Shown piece by piece: positions 37,783 through 46,303 of a DNA stretch of 64,000 nucleotides (positions are counted from its first letter, which is position 1; every line of letters begins with the position of its first letter). Position numbers and translations under genes: made by a program. Source of the stretch: Massilia soli (GTDB lineage Bacteria; Pseudomonadota; Gammaproteobacteria; Burkholderiales; Burkholderiaceae_D). The notes below the pieces were generated by a model. The model ran no database searches. It was not told the origin of the DNA and saw only the letters and a program-made list of their open reading frames with translations. The DNA lies in contig NZ_JAFBIL020000004.1 of assembly GCF_016809835.1 (NCBI RefSeq), forward strand, positions 186,001 through 250,000, written 5' to 3'.

Positions 37783-38772
37783 TTACGCCGCGGCGCGTGC
37801 TGCTGCTTTTTTATCGGCGTGCGCCACCAGCGCGTCGCGGAACCATTCACCGTCGTCCCACGCCTTGACGCGGGTCGCCAGGCGCTCCTTGTTGCAGGGG
37901 CCGTTGCCTTTCAGGACGTTGTGAAATTCGCTCCAGTCGATCTCGCCGAACTCGTAGTGGCCGGTCTCGGCGTTGAACTTGAGGTCGGGATCGGGCACGG
38001 TCAGGCCGAGGAATTCGGCTTGCGGCACGGTCTGGTCGACCATGCGCTGGCGCAGTTCGTCGTTGGAGAACAGCTTGATGCGCCACTTGCTCGACTGCGC
38101 GCTGTTGACCGACTCGGCGTCCGACGGGCCGAACATCATCAAGGACGGCCACCACCAACGGTTCAGCGCATCCTGCGCCATCGCCTTCTGTTCGGGCGTG
38201 CCCTTGGCCAGGCTCATCATGATGTCGTAGCCCTGGCGCGCGTGGAACGATTCTTCCTTGCAGACACGGATCATGGCGCGCGAGTACGGGCCGTACGAGC
38301 AGCGGCACAGCGGGATCTGGTTGATGATGGCCGAGCCGTCGACCAGCCAGCCGACCGCGCCCATGTCGGCCCACGACAGGGTTGGGTAATTGAAGATGCT
38401 CGAATATTTCGCCTTGCCCGAGTGCAGCGCCGCGAGCAGTTCGTCACGCGAGACGCCCAGCGTTTCGGCGGCGCTGTACAGGTACAGGCCGTGGCCTGCC
38501 TCATCCTGGATCTTGGCCAGCAGGATCGACTTGCGCTTGAGCGTAGGCGCACGGGTGACCCAGTTACCTTCCGGCAGCTGGCCGACGATTTCCGAGTGGG
38601 CATGCTGCGAGATCTGGCGGATCAGGGTCTTGCGGTACGCGTCCGGCATCCAGTCCTTGGCCTCGATCTTGATGCCGTCGTCGATGCGCTGCTGGAATGC
38701 GCGTTCTTCGACACTCATGTCGGCGTCGGTCGTGACCTTCTTGAGGCCGGTTTCTACCATCTGTGCATACAT
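37783..38772 (-). CDS. paaA: phenylacetyl-CoA epoxidase catalytic subunit
   Basis: Diiron monooxygenase subunit that epoxidises the ring of phenylacetyl-CoA. The 329 residues carry two iron-binding helix motifs, [14 protein letters not shown] and [13 protein letters not shown]. It is the first gene of the long minus-strand cluster; GGAG lies seven bases before its ATG, and the divergent paaX promoter region begins directly upstream. Confidence 0.97.
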   Translation of the reverse strand: MYAQMVETGLKKVTTDADMSVEERAFQQRIDDGIKIEAKDWMPDAYRKTLIRQISQHAHSEIVGQLPEGNWVTRAPTLKRKSILLAKIQDEAGHGLYLYSAAETLGVSRDELLAALHSGKAKYSSIFNYPTLSWADMGAVGWLVDGSAIINQIPLCRCSYGPYSRAMIRVCKEESFHARQGYDIMMSLAKGTPEQKAMAQDALNRWWWPSLMMFGPSDAESVNSAQSSKWRIKLFSNDELRQRMVDQTVPQAEFLGLTVPDPDLKFNAETGHYEFGEIDWSEFHNVLKGNGPCNKERLATRVKAWDDGEWFRDALVAHADKKAAARAAA

Positions 38773-38810
38773 GGTGGTTCTCCATCACGTGATCTGTGAA
38801 TCGATAATAC

Positions 38811-38865
38811 GATACATAAAATCAGAAGTACACACGTTTTTTGTGTCGTATTTAAATTATGTATC
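38811..38865. promoter_or_regulatory. nested inverted repeats in the paaA-paaX divergent promoter region; candidate PaaX operator
   Basis: GATACATAA (38811-38819) and TTATGTATC (38857-38865) are perfect 9-bp arms 37 bp apart. Between them TACACAC (38829-38835) faces GTGTCGTA (38843-38850), an inverted pair with one extra base. The 199-nt region is A/T-rich compared with its surroundings. A TATTAT on the minus strand (complement of 38804-38809) could be the paaA -10. PaaX is known to repress paa promoters and to be released by phenylacetyl-CoA; which of these repeats it binds is not known. Confidence 0.5.
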
Positions 38866-38971
38866 TCATTGTCGGTTCCGATAGCTAAAAATTAATCGTG
38901 CGCCGATTGCGCCGCGAAGTAAACTCCGGCATTCCTTGACAAACAGGCACCCAGCGCCAGACCATGCTCGC

Positions 38972-39895
38972 ATGAAACAATTGACCAGCGCTGAATGGAT
39001 CAGCCACTTTCTCGCCAGCGACCCGCCCCGGTCGAAGTCGCTGGTGATGACGATTTTTGGCGACAGCATCGTGCCGCGCGGCGGTGCGATCTGGCTGGGC
39101 AGCCTGATCGATCTGCTGGCGCCGTTCGGCGTGAACGACCGCGCGCTGCGCACCAGCGTGTTCCGGCTGGCCCAGGAAGGCTGGCTGGTCGCCAACCGCG
39201 ACGGCCGCCGCAGCGCGTACGCGATCCTGCCGGAAGCCCTGCCCCGCTTCGAGCGTGCCTACCGCCGCATCTACGCGGTGCCAGCGGTCAGCTGGGACGG
39301 CAAATGGACGCTGGTGATGGCCGGCCCAGGCGGGCTGGACGCGCCGGGACGGGTCTCGCTGCGCAAGCAATTGCTGTGGGAAGGCTATGCCCTGGTCGGC
39401 ACCGGCGTATTTGGCCACCCGGCGGGCGACCCGGCCGTATTGGATGACCTGCTCGGCCGCGCCGATGTGCGCGACAAGCTGTTCGTGTTCAGTGCCGGCG
39501 AGTTGCCGCAGGTTGGTTCGCGTCCGCTGCGCGAACTGGTCGACGAAGGCTGGGACTTGTCCGACGTGGCCGCCGGCTACCGTCATTTCATCGAGGAATT
39601 CGCGCCGCTGCAAGCGCTGCTGGACGAGCGCGTGGTGCCCGAGCAAGCGTTCGTGATCCGCACCCTGCTGATTCACGCTTACCGCCGCGTGCAGCTGCAC
39701 GATCCGATGCTGCCGGTGGACCTGCTGCCGCAGCCGTGGCCGGGCGTGGAAGCCTACAACGTGGCGCGCGCGCTGTACCTGGCGACCTACCGCGCCGCCG
39801 AGGAACATATCATGACGACGCTGCTGCGCGAAGATGCGCAGGCACAGCCGGCCGAAGAGGCGTTTTACCAGCGCTTCGGCGGCTTGCCGCGTTAG
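38972..39895 (+). CDS. paaX: phenylacetate operon transcriptional repressor
   Basis: A 307-residue PaaX-family (GntR-related) repressor. The N-terminal winged helix includes KSLVMTIFGDSIVPRGG and the LRTSVFRLAQEGWLVANRDGRRSAY recognition segment; the central and C-terminal regions (DGKWTLV, RGLLIHAYRRVQLHDPMLP-like) match the family, which senses phenylacetyl-CoA. ATG 38972 is used; a TTG 36 nt earlier is also open. It is divergent from paaA and its stop codon overlaps the convergent DUF2442 gene by 4 nt. Confidence 0.93.
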   Translation: MKQLTSAEWISHFLASDPPRSKSLVMTIFGDSIVPRGGAIWLGSLIDLLAPFGVNDRALRTSVFRLAQEGWLVANRDGRRSAYAILPEALPRFERAYRRIYAVPAVSWDGKWTLVMAGPGGLDAPGRVSLRKQLLWEGYALVGTGVFGHPAGDPAVLDDLLGRADVRDKLFVFSAGELPQVGSRPLRELVDEGWDLSDVAAGYRHFIEEFAPLQALLDERVVPEQAFVIRTLLIHAYRRVQLHDPMLPVDLLPQPWPGVEAYNVARALYLATYRAAEEHIMTTLLREDAQAQPAEEAFYQRFGGLPR

Positions 39896-40152
39896 CAGTC
39901 CGAACTGAGGGCGGCGTGCGAGAACGCCATCGGAAAACGGATGGCGTCGAGGGTCAGGTCGAGGTCCAGGTCGGGCCAGTAGACCCGGTTGGCGCTGGGG
40001 CAAGTCACACGGCAGATCTGGGCGATGGTGGCGTGTTCGAACCACGGAAACTCGACAAACGGCAGGTGCAGCTCTTCCCCATTGCACTGCAGCCAGAAGC
40101 CGTGCTGGTTGATGCTGGTGACTTTGGCGCACGAGATGCGGATGGCTGTCAT
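39892..40152 (-). CDS. DUF2442-like small protein
   Basis: An 86-residue protein resembling the DUF2442 family: RISCAKVTSINQHGFWLQCNG, then LPFVEFPWF and a C-terminal VYWPDLDLDLTLDAI, the latter typical of the family. Function is unknown; members are often near toxin-antitoxin-like genes (DUF4160), but no such partner is adjacent. The ATG at 40152 has AAGGAA seven bases upstream. Its end overlaps the end of paaX by 4 nt. Confidence 0.75.
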   Translation of the reverse strand: MTAIRISCAKVTSINQHGFWLQCNGEELHLPFVEFPWFEHATIAQICRVTCPSANRVYWPDLDLDLTLDAIRFPMAFSHAALSSDC

Positions 40153-40235
40153 TGCGGTTCCTTCATGATCGGAGTGACCCGACGAAGGTATCAAAATGGC
40201 AGCCCTGCGCCTTGAGGTGGCGCAGCAAGCTCCGC

Positions 40236-41291
40236 TCAGGGCGAGACTTTGAAGCCGAATCCGATCGAGCGCTGGAAGTAGTTGTAGTCGATCAGGCTCT
40301 GGCCATAGCCCGAGAACAAATGCACATAGGCGCCGACCTTGCCGGCGATCGGGTAGGTGTAGCCGATCTGCACGCCGCTCTTGTCGGTCGACTTGTTATA
40401 ACGGACCATAGCATTGAGCTCCTGGCCGTTGTCCCACTGGTAGGCGGCGACCAGGTCGCCGCGGCCCAGGAAATCGACGATGTCGGGATTGTTGTCGTCG
40501 TCAGCCGCTTCACTCACCCGCTTCCAGACGCGACCGACCAGCGAGAAATTGCCCTTGTCTACGCCAACCTGCGCATAGGTGCGGTTCCAGCTGCGCGACA
40601 GCGACCCTGCCTGCCCGTTCGACTGGTGCACGAAACCAAGCCCGGCGAAACGCGCGTTCACGCCGAACAATGACCCCTTCAAGGGCATCACCGCCATCAC
40701 TTCCGGCTCGTAGTTGGTCTCTCGGAACGGGCTCGACGCATCATGATTGGCTGCCTGCCAGAAACTCTTCTGGGTATAGCCGAACCACAGGTCGACCGGC
40801 TTGCTGAACGCCTGGTCGATCATTTTGATCTTGAAGCTCAGCTGATAAGCCAGTTCGGCGTGCGACAAGCCCTTGTCCTGTTCCAGCAGATCGCGAAATG
40901 GCAGGTAAGGCTCGCCGTTCGGCGCGTGGCTGTAGGTGGCGATCAGGTAATTGGCCTGGTGCGGACGGAAGCGCAGTGCACGGTTGTCGATGTCGCCAAG
41001 CTCCCAATGGCTGGCCAGCCGCGATGGAGCGGCGGCCACGGCCTGCGCGTCTTGGATATCTTCCGCGTCTGCATCGGTCAACGCGATCGGGGTCGCAGGG
41101 GCAGGCACAGCCTGGGTCGCGCCGGGGGCAACGCTGGCTGCGGCCAACTGGTCGAAACAGGCCAGGCGGGCGCTGTTTTCCGTCACTGTCATGCAGTCGG
41201 CCAGCGAGGCCGGCGCGGCAACAACGATTGGAGAAACTGCAGAGAGGACAAGCAGGCAGGCAAGCGATTTCGAGGTAGCGGACATTGGCAT
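40236..41291 (-). CDS. pldA: outer-membrane phospholipase A
   Basis: A 351-residue OMPLA. After a signal peptide (to about AAP, residue 26) there is a low-complexity, Ala-rich region to residue 92, then a 12-strand beta-barrel domain. The active-site segment is VHQSNGQAGSLSRSWNRTY: His222, Ser224 and, by match to E. coli (His142, Ser144, Asn156), Asn236. The final residues GFGFKVSP suit barrel insertion even though the last residue is Pro, not Phe. Before the barrel, CMTVTENSARLACFD is a motif seen in other proteobacterial secreted proteins. No good ribosome site is seen at either Met1 or Met3. Confidence 0.92.
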   Translation of the reverse strand: MPMSATSKSLACLLVLSAVSPIVVAAPASLADCMTVTENSARLACFDQLAAASVAPGATQAVPAPATPIALTDADAEDIQDAQAVAAAPSRLASHWELGDIDNRALRFRPHQANYLIATYSHAPNGEPYLPFRDLLEQDKGLSHAELAYQLSFKIKMIDQAFSKPVDLWFGYTQKSFWQAANHDASSPFRETNYEPEVMAVMPLKGSLFGVNARFAGLGFVHQSNGQAGSLSRSWNRTYAQVGVDKGNFSLVGRVWKRVSEAADDDNNPDIVDFLGRGDLVAAYQWDNGQELNAMVRYNKSTDKSGVQIGYTYPIAGKVGAYVHLFSGYGQSLIDYNYFQRSIGFGFKVSP

Positions 41292-41428
41292 GGAGAACAG
41301 TTAGGCAGCAGGTGAATAGCCGAATACTACGTGACCATGGGAATTCTTGCTGCTGAACCATTCGTGCGCGCCAGCACATATAAAAATTATATTATTGAGT
41401 TAATTTCAATAACCCCGGAGAATCCTTC

Positions 41429-41926
41429 ATGTCCAGTTCCATTCTGCGCCTTGCTACCGCCGCCGCCCTCGTGCTGGCTTCTTTCAGCGCATCGGCTGAG
41501 CAAGCGAAGACGCAAGCCCTCGAAATCTCCGGCGTCCTGATGGAAAAAGCGGGTCCGGCCGCCCGTTGCGCGTCGAAATTCGGCGGCACGATCACCGGCC
41601 ACGGCGTCAGCGACCAGGTCGGCCGCGTCGCATTCGTCGCCACCGATTGCATCACGCCTTCGGGCCCGCTGTTTAACTTCGACCAGGGCCGCTTTATCAT
41701 CATGACTGCCGAAGGCGACCAGATCTTCGCCTCGTACAGCGGCCAGTTCGTGCCAACCGGCGTAGGCGCAGCTTACGTCTTTAGCGGCGCAACCTTCCAG
41801 ATCACCGGCGGCAACGGCCGCTACTTCAAGGCAACCGGCGGCGGCGCGCTGACCGGCGGCCAGGACATGATGACCGGCATGGGCACCGTGCAGCTGTCGG
41901 GCAAAATTCACCACAAGATGGATTAA
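41429..41926 (+). CDS. secreted protein of unknown function
   Basis: A 165-residue exported protein. The signal peptide (MSSSILRLATAAALVLASFSASAEQ) is followed by a Gly-rich, beta-strand-rich mature part (FGGTITGHGVSDQVGRVAF, ATFQITGGNGRYFKATGGG) with two cysteines that could form a disulfide. The pattern of repeated GxITGxxG turns suggests a small beta-barrel or beta-helix fold. I do not recognise a family with confidence. It is preceded by AT-rich DNA and a GGAG-type site, and followed by 309 nt of non-coding palindromes. Confidence 0.7.
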   Translation: MSSSILRLATAAALVLASFSASAEQAKTQALEISGVLMEKAGPAARCASKFGGTITGHGVSDQVGRVAFVATDCITPSGPLFNFDQGRFIIMTAEGDQIFASYSGQFVPTGVGAAYVFSGATFQITGGNGRYFKATGGGALTGGQDMMTGMGTVQLSGKIHHKMD

Positions 41927-42020
41927 GCACGACGCACTACCCTGTCGGCACCGCTAACGCAAGCTCGGCAGCCAAGCGTCGTTTTAGAAGCTACAGTCAC
42001 AAGGAAATCGGCAATGCAGG

Positions 42021-42099
42021 CCAACGTCGCCCCTGCGCAGGCAGGGGCCCATACGAATCGTGCCGAGCATGGACCCCTGCCTTCGCAGGGGCGACGTTA
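42021..42099. repeat. long imperfect palindrome downstream of the secreted-protein gene
   Basis: AACGTCGCCCCTGCGCAGGC (from 42023) and the partner ending CGCAGGGGCGACGTT (42098) form an inverted repeat of about 26 bp with one or two mismatches around a 22-nt centre. The 309-nt gap 41927-42235 holds this and, at about 42183-42218, a broken relative of the TCCCG/CGGGAACGAC repeat; no gene is visible in it. Confidence 0.75.
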
Positions 42100-42235
42100 A
42101 GTCTTGCATTCCAAGTCTCAATGCCGCGATTTCTATGAGCGCCCCGAACCCGATTGATGCAATGGCACTGTCAACAAGATCATCCCGGACAGCAGTGCGC
42201 TTGCGCGGGAACGACGTTTTACTTGGGACGACAAG

Positions 42236-43324
42236 TTACTTGCGTCCGGCTGCGATCAGGAAGTTCTGCATGCTGGCCTCGGACACCGACGCCCACATGT
42301 TCTGGTCCTGGCGGAAGCGCTTCCATGGCGTATAAATCTTGCGGAACTTCGCGTTCTTCGCCGCTTCTTCTTCCATCACCTGGGTCGAAAACTTGTATGC
42401 CGCATCGAGGATCGGGCGCGAGAAGAAGTGCATCTTGGCGCCGTTCTTGATCAGGCGCGCCAGCGCTGCCGGGTTCTTGGCGTCATAGTCGGCCTGCATG
42501 GTGACATGGCATTCGTAGCACGCCACCTCGATCGCCGCCTGGTACTGCTTGGGCAGCTTTTCCCACTCCTTGATGTTGATGTACATCGACAGCTGCGGCC
42601 CGGCTTCCCACCAGCCCGGCGCATAGTAGTGCGGAGCAACCCGCGCCAGCCCCAGCTTTTCATCGTCGTACGGGCCGACCCATTCCGCGGCGTCGATCGT
42701 GCCCTTCTCCAGCGCCGTATAGATGTCGCCTGCAGGAATCTGCTGCGGCACCGCCCCCATGCGCTCCATCACGCGGCCGGCAAAACCGGCGATGCGGATC
42801 TTCAGGCCCTTGACGTCGGCCAGGGTCTTGATCTCCTTGCGGTACCAGCCGCCCATCTGGGTGCCGGTGTTACCGGCCATGAAGTTGATGATGCCGTAGT
42901 CCTTGAAGAAGTCGCGCATCAGCTCGCGCCCGCCGCCCTGGTCGAACCACGCCGTCTGCTGGCGCGAAGTCAGGCCGAACGGCACCGCGCAATCGAACGC
43001 GAAGGTCGGGTCTTTGCCGTAATAATAGTAGGACGGGGTGTGGCCCATCTCCACAGTGCCGGCCTGGACCGCGTCCATCACCTGCAGGCCCGGCACGATT
43101 TCGCCGGCAGCGAACTGGCGAATGGTGAACTTGCCGCCGGTAAGCTGGGAGACGCGCTTGACGAAGTTTTCGCCCGAACCATAGATCGCGTCCAGTGTTT
43201 TCGGGAAACTCGACGCCAGGCGCCAGGTGATGGCCGGCTGGGTCGCCTGGGCCAGCGCGGGTGCCGCGACCGCGCCTGCCGCGGCGCCAACTGCTGTGTT
43301 CTTCAGGAAGGACCGACGTTGCAT
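42236..43324 (-). CDS. TRAP transporter periplasmic binding protein (TakP-like), copy 1
   Basis: A 362-residue DctP-family binding protein with a Tat-like leader (MQRRSFLKNTAVGAAAGAVA, then AAPALAQ). The mature part has WRLASSFPKTLDAIYG, TGTQMGGWYRKEI and GTIDAAEWVGPYDDEKLGL, which I recognise as the pattern of Rhodobacter TakP (2-oxo-acid binding) and the FcbT1 branch. GGAG lies upstream of the start. No membrane subunit genes are beside it. A near-identical-length paralogue lies 3 kb away, and the QM pair of the matching branch is at 16.5-18.8 kb. Confidence 0.92.
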   Translation of the reverse strand: MQRRSFLKNTAVGAAAGAVAAPALAQATQPAITWRLASSFPKTLDAIYGSGENFVKRVSQLTGGKFTIRQFAAGEIVPGLQVMDAVQAGTVEMGHTPSYYYYGKDPTFAFDCAVPFGLTSRQQTAWFDQGGGRELMRDFFKDYGIINFMAGNTGTQMGGWYRKEIKTLADVKGLKIRIAGFAGRVMERMGAVPQQIPAGDIYTALEKGTIDAAEWVGPYDDEKLGLARVAPHYYAPGWWEAGPQLSMYINIKEWEKLPKQYQAAIEVACYECHVTMQADYDAKNPAALARLIKNGAKMHFFSRPILDAAYKFSTQVMEEEAAKNAKFRKIYTPWKRFRQDQNMWASVSEASMQNFLIAAGRK

Positions 43325-43457
43325 ATTGGTGTCTCCAGATGGTTTTAGATGTTTGCCTGAAAGTCAATTGTAGCCGCAGCCCGTGCGTTTCCGGTCACCT
43401 GCCTCAAGGAATTTAGTATCATCTGCCTCTTTACCCGATTTCTTCACAGGACTTACC

Positions 43458-44588
43458 ATGTCTATCAAGATCAGCAGCCAGTTCGACGCCGGCGCCATCG
43501 AGGTCATCAGCGCCACAAGCGCCAGCGCCATCGACCTGAACATCCGCAAGGATTCGCACGCCGATATCACCCAGTGGTTTTACTTCCGCCTGCAAGGCGC
43601 GCAGGGCGAGCCGTGCACGATCCGCTTCATGAATGCGGGCCAGTCCGCCTACCCGGCCGGCTGGGAAGACTACGATGCGATGGCCAGCTACGACCGCGTG
43701 AACTGGTTCCGCGTGCCGACCAGCTTCGACGGCCAGGTCATGACGATCAGCCACACGCCAGGCATGGACAGCGTCTACTACGCCTACTTCGAGCCGTACT
43801 CGTGGGAACGCCACCTTGAATTGCTGGACCGCGCGCAGATGTCCGAGCACGTGCGCATGGTCGACTTGGGCAACACCGTCGACGGCCGCGACATGAACAT
43901 GCTGGTCATCGGCGATCCGGCAGCGAAGAAAAAGGTCTGGGTCATCGCGCGCCAGCACCCGGGCGAAACGATGGCGGAGTGGTTCGTCGAAGGCATGCTG
44001 GACGCCCTGCTCGATCCTGCCGACCCGTTCGGCCGCCAACTGCTGAAGGAATGCGTGCTGTATGTGGTGCCGAACATGAACCCGGACGGTGCGTTCCGCG
44101 GTAACCTGCGCACCAATGCCGCCGGCGCCAACCTGAACCGCGAATGGGACACGCCGACCATGGAGCGCAGCCCCGAGGTGTTCCTGGTCAAGAACAAGAT
44201 GCTGGAAACCGGCTGCGACCTGTTCCTCGACGTCCATGGCGACGAAGGCTTGCCGTACGTATTCGTGGCGGGCAGCGGCGCATTGCCGACCTTCACGCCG
44301 GAACAGGCTGCTGCCGAGAAGAAGTTCTCGGACGACTTCAAGATCGCCAGCCCGGACTTCCAGGACGTGCATGGCTACGGCGATTCGCCGTACACCCCGG
44401 AAACCATCACCATGGGTTCGCCGCACATCACCCACGCGTTCGGTTGCCTGTCGCTGACGCTGGAACTGCCGTTCAAGGACAACGCCAACGATCCGGACGC
44501 GCAGACCGGCTGGGATGGCCCGCGTAGCGCGCGCCTTGGCGCGGCTGTGCTGCAGCCGATTCTGCAGTCGCTGCGCGCCGCGAAGTAA
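43458..44588 (+). CDS. M14-family cytosolic carboxypeptidase
   Basis: A 376-residue zinc carboxypeptidase resembling bacterial cytosolic carboxypeptidases (PaCCP type, related to eukaryotic deglutamylases). An N-terminal beta-domain (residues 1-120) precedes the catalytic domain with zinc ligands His167 and Glu170 (RQHPGETMAEW) and His260 (LDVHGDEGLPY); ANLNREW holds the substrate-carboxylate Arg, and LTLELPF the catalytic Glu. There is no signal peptide. The ATG at 43458 with AGGA seven bases upstream was chosen. A hairpin terminator follows. Confidence 0.9.
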   Translation: MSIKISSQFDAGAIEVISATSASAIDLNIRKDSHADITQWFYFRLQGAQGEPCTIRFMNAGQSAYPAGWEDYDAMASYDRVNWFRVPTSFDGQVMTISHTPGMDSVYYAYFEPYSWERHLELLDRAQMSEHVRMVDLGNTVDGRDMNMLVIGDPAAKKKVWVIARQHPGETMAEWFVEGMLDALLDPADPFGRQLLKECVLYVVPNMNPDGAFRGNLRTNAAGANLNREWDTPTMERSPEVFLVKNKMLETGCDLFLDVHGDEGLPYVFVAGSGALPTFTPEQAAAEKKFSDDFKIASPDFQDVHGYGDSPYTPETITMGSPHITHAFGCLSLTLELPFKDNANDPDAQTGWDGPRSARLGAAVLQPILQSLRAAK

Positions 44589-44608
44589 TTCTCGCGCGCT
44601 GCATGATG

Positions 44609-44640
44609 AACGCCTCGGCTTGCCGGGGCGTTGTTATTTT
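44609..44640 (+). terminator. rho-independent terminator after the M14 carboxypeptidase gene
   Basis: AACGCCTCGGC (44609-44619), a two-base loop, then GCCGGGGCGTT (44622-44632), complementary but for one G-U pair, followed by GTTATTTT. Confidence 0.85.
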
Positions 44641-44750
44641 GATTGGTCCATTTCATGCGATGAACCTCAGGCGACCTTGCGATGAGGCAATGCCCTTAGC
44701 CCAGGCTCGGGCATATTCGAGACGGTCTCCACTACCGTTCGAGGTGCCCC

Positions 44751-45143
44751 ATGCCATACACTTATCCGCATGCCCGACTGTTACACGGGAAAGAAAAAGT
44801 TGGAGACAAGCAGTGCGTCGCGCTTGTACTGCATTTCGCAAAGGCGCCTCCCTCAAGTACCTGGAAGGAGGGCGAGAAAGTCATCGGCAACAAGGGCCTC
44901 ATCGCCGGGACTGCGATAGCAACCTTTGAGGACGGCAAGTACCCAAATAAAAAGACTGGCAATCACGCTGCGCTTTATCTGTACCAAGTATCCGATGGGA
45001 TCTACGTTGTCGACCAATCGCCGGGTGATCCGATTCAAAAACCCAGCATTTCTCAACGATATATCCCGCGCTTGGGCAAGGACAAAACGGGACGGTTCAT
45101 CAATCCCAGCAATAATGCCGACGCGTTCAGCGTCATCAAATAG
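44751..45143 (+). CDS. BPSL0067-family protein, putative cysteine amidase effector
   Basis: A 130-residue protein that I recognise as BPSL0067-like. It has the minimal layout of an NlpC/P60- or Tae-like cysteine peptidase: Cys22 in GDKQCVALVLHF at the start of a helix, His72 in GNHAALYL on a strand, and Asp88 in VVDQS. There is no signal peptide. The next gene, 6 nt on, encodes a Sec-exported protein of the STY0301 type, so the two look like a peptidoglycan-cutting effector and its periplasmic immunity protein. No T6SS structural gene, VgrG or PAAR is nearby. GAGG precedes the ATG. The activity is inference. Confidence 0.75.
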   Translation: MPYTYPHARLLHGKEKVGDKQCVALVLHFAKAPPSSTWKEGEKVIGNKGLIAGTAIATFEDGKYPNKKTGNHAALYLYQVSDGIYVVDQSPGDPIQKPSISQRYIPRLGKDKTGRFINPSNNADAFSVIK

Positions 45144-45149
45144 GACGTC

Positions 45150-45596
45150 ATGATGCGGACAACTTGCCATGCAGTGATACTTCCACTGGCGGTGTTAGCC
45201 TTGATCCCACCTGCAGCTTTCGCCTCGGAACATGTGGTTTGTCCTACCGAAATCCAACAAGCTTCGTTGAAGCTGACCAACACTCCTGCCCAGTGGACGC
45301 CATACGTGGCAAGCCCGATTTACCTGCATGCTGCGGCAGCAGCGGCAGGACCGCCCGAGACGTTGGCCCAGTTGCGACCCGATCGCTCGACGTACGCGGA
45401 CGGTAAGCCATCGTGGAAGGTGACGTATAACCTGGAGGGCCATTTCCCCCGGGGGAAATGGCTGGAATGCTCTTACGGCACCTTCAATCAGATCGTCCTG
45501 TCAAAACGGCTGCCTGATACAACCACAAGCTGCACGATCACCTACCGAAAGGGCGAGCACGCAGGCGAACATGCGCTCAAGATCGCATGCCGGTGA
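45150..45596 (+). CDS. STY0301-family exported protein, putative immunity protein
   Basis: A 148-residue protein with a signal peptide (hydrophobic core VILPLAVLALIPPAAFAS) and a mature domain of about 123 residues. It holds four cysteines (residues about 31, 107, 127 and 147), fitting two disulfides in the periplasm. SxxxxYADGKPSWKVTYNL and the C-terminal CTITYRKGEHAGEHALKIAC are features I associate with the STY0301 family. Start 45150 or the next codon, 45153, which is better spaced from AGGA. It follows the BPSL0067-like gene by 6 nt. Function is inferred from the pairing. Confidence 0.75.
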   Translation: MMRTTCHAVILPLAVLALIPPAAFASEHVVCPTEIQQASLKLTNTPAQWTPYVASPIYLHAAAAAAGPPETLAQLRPDRSTYADGKPSWKVTYNLEGHFPRGKWLECSYGTFNQIVLSKRLPDTTTSCTITYRKGEHAGEHALKIACR

Positions 45597-45655
45597 AAAA
45601 GCCGCCGACCATCAGTCCGGCGGAATCAACGAGTGCTAGACATTGCCGTGACGAC

Positions 45656-45775
45656 CTAGGCATCTACCGTCTGATCTCGGCCCATTCCCTTTGCTTGATA
45701 TAAGGCCTGGTCCGCGCGGCGCAGGATATCGGAGATGCGCGCTTCGTCCCGCAGACGCAGCGCCACCAGTCCTGG
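45656..45775 (-). pseudogene. 3' relic of a GGDEF-domain gene
   Basis: Read on the minus strand, the frame ending at the TAG 45656-45658 encodes GLVALRLRDEARISDILR then RADQALYQAKGMGRDQ and a short tail. That is the final strand and helix of a diguanylate cyclase domain (compare ...LLRRADQALYQAKxxGRxR). Upstream the similarity stops abruptly and no GG(D/E)EF motif, start codon or N-terminal domain is present, so about 75% of the domain is missing. It is a deletion remnant, not an expressed gene. Confidence 0.8.
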
Positions 45776-46269
45776 AGGATCTCTGTCTGCCAGCACAATC
45801 AAATGCCCGAAGACATGCGTTGATGATTGTGCATTCGGCTTTGAGAAGACATCGGTTCCATCAGGCGATGGTCTATCGAATCGAATATTCTCGTGGCTCG
45901 ACTACGGGGGAAAATTGATCTTAGCCAATCCGGCCAAACGTGTTGCACCTATAGCGGCTTCGCGCAACGACAAAAAAGGCAGTTTTCCCTGAATTGCGTC
46001 GACACCGTCGTTTTTGAACGCTTTATCGTGCGCGGAGTCCTATTGGGCATTCTTCCTATTCTCCGGTCAAAGCTGGGTTGAGCCCCTTAACATCCGAACT
46101 TACTGTGAATCAAGATGTATTGGACGTGGCCATGCGAGATGATCGTCAATCCGTTGGGACCAGAGAGACGGTGATTACGACCCTTTCGATTTCTCGCTTC
46201 ACATAATCCTAGTTCGGTGCTGATTTCCGCGCTCAATCCTTTGCAAAAACATAAGCCGCTCGAGCGATA

Positions 46270-46303
46270 ATAAAATGCCGCCAGGCGCGAACCAGGCGGC
46301 ATT
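46270..46303 (-). terminator. rho-independent terminator of the second TakP-like gene
   Basis: On the minus strand AATGCCGCC pairs perfectly with GGCGGCATT (plus-strand arms 46274-46282 and 46295-46303), followed by TTTATTAT. It lies 16 nt after the stop codon. Confidence 0.88.

Noticed and set aside
45735-45992. Possible small gene on the plus strand opposite the GGDEF relic
   Set aside because: No ribosome site, no family resemblance, and it overlaps the relic whose sequence is clear.
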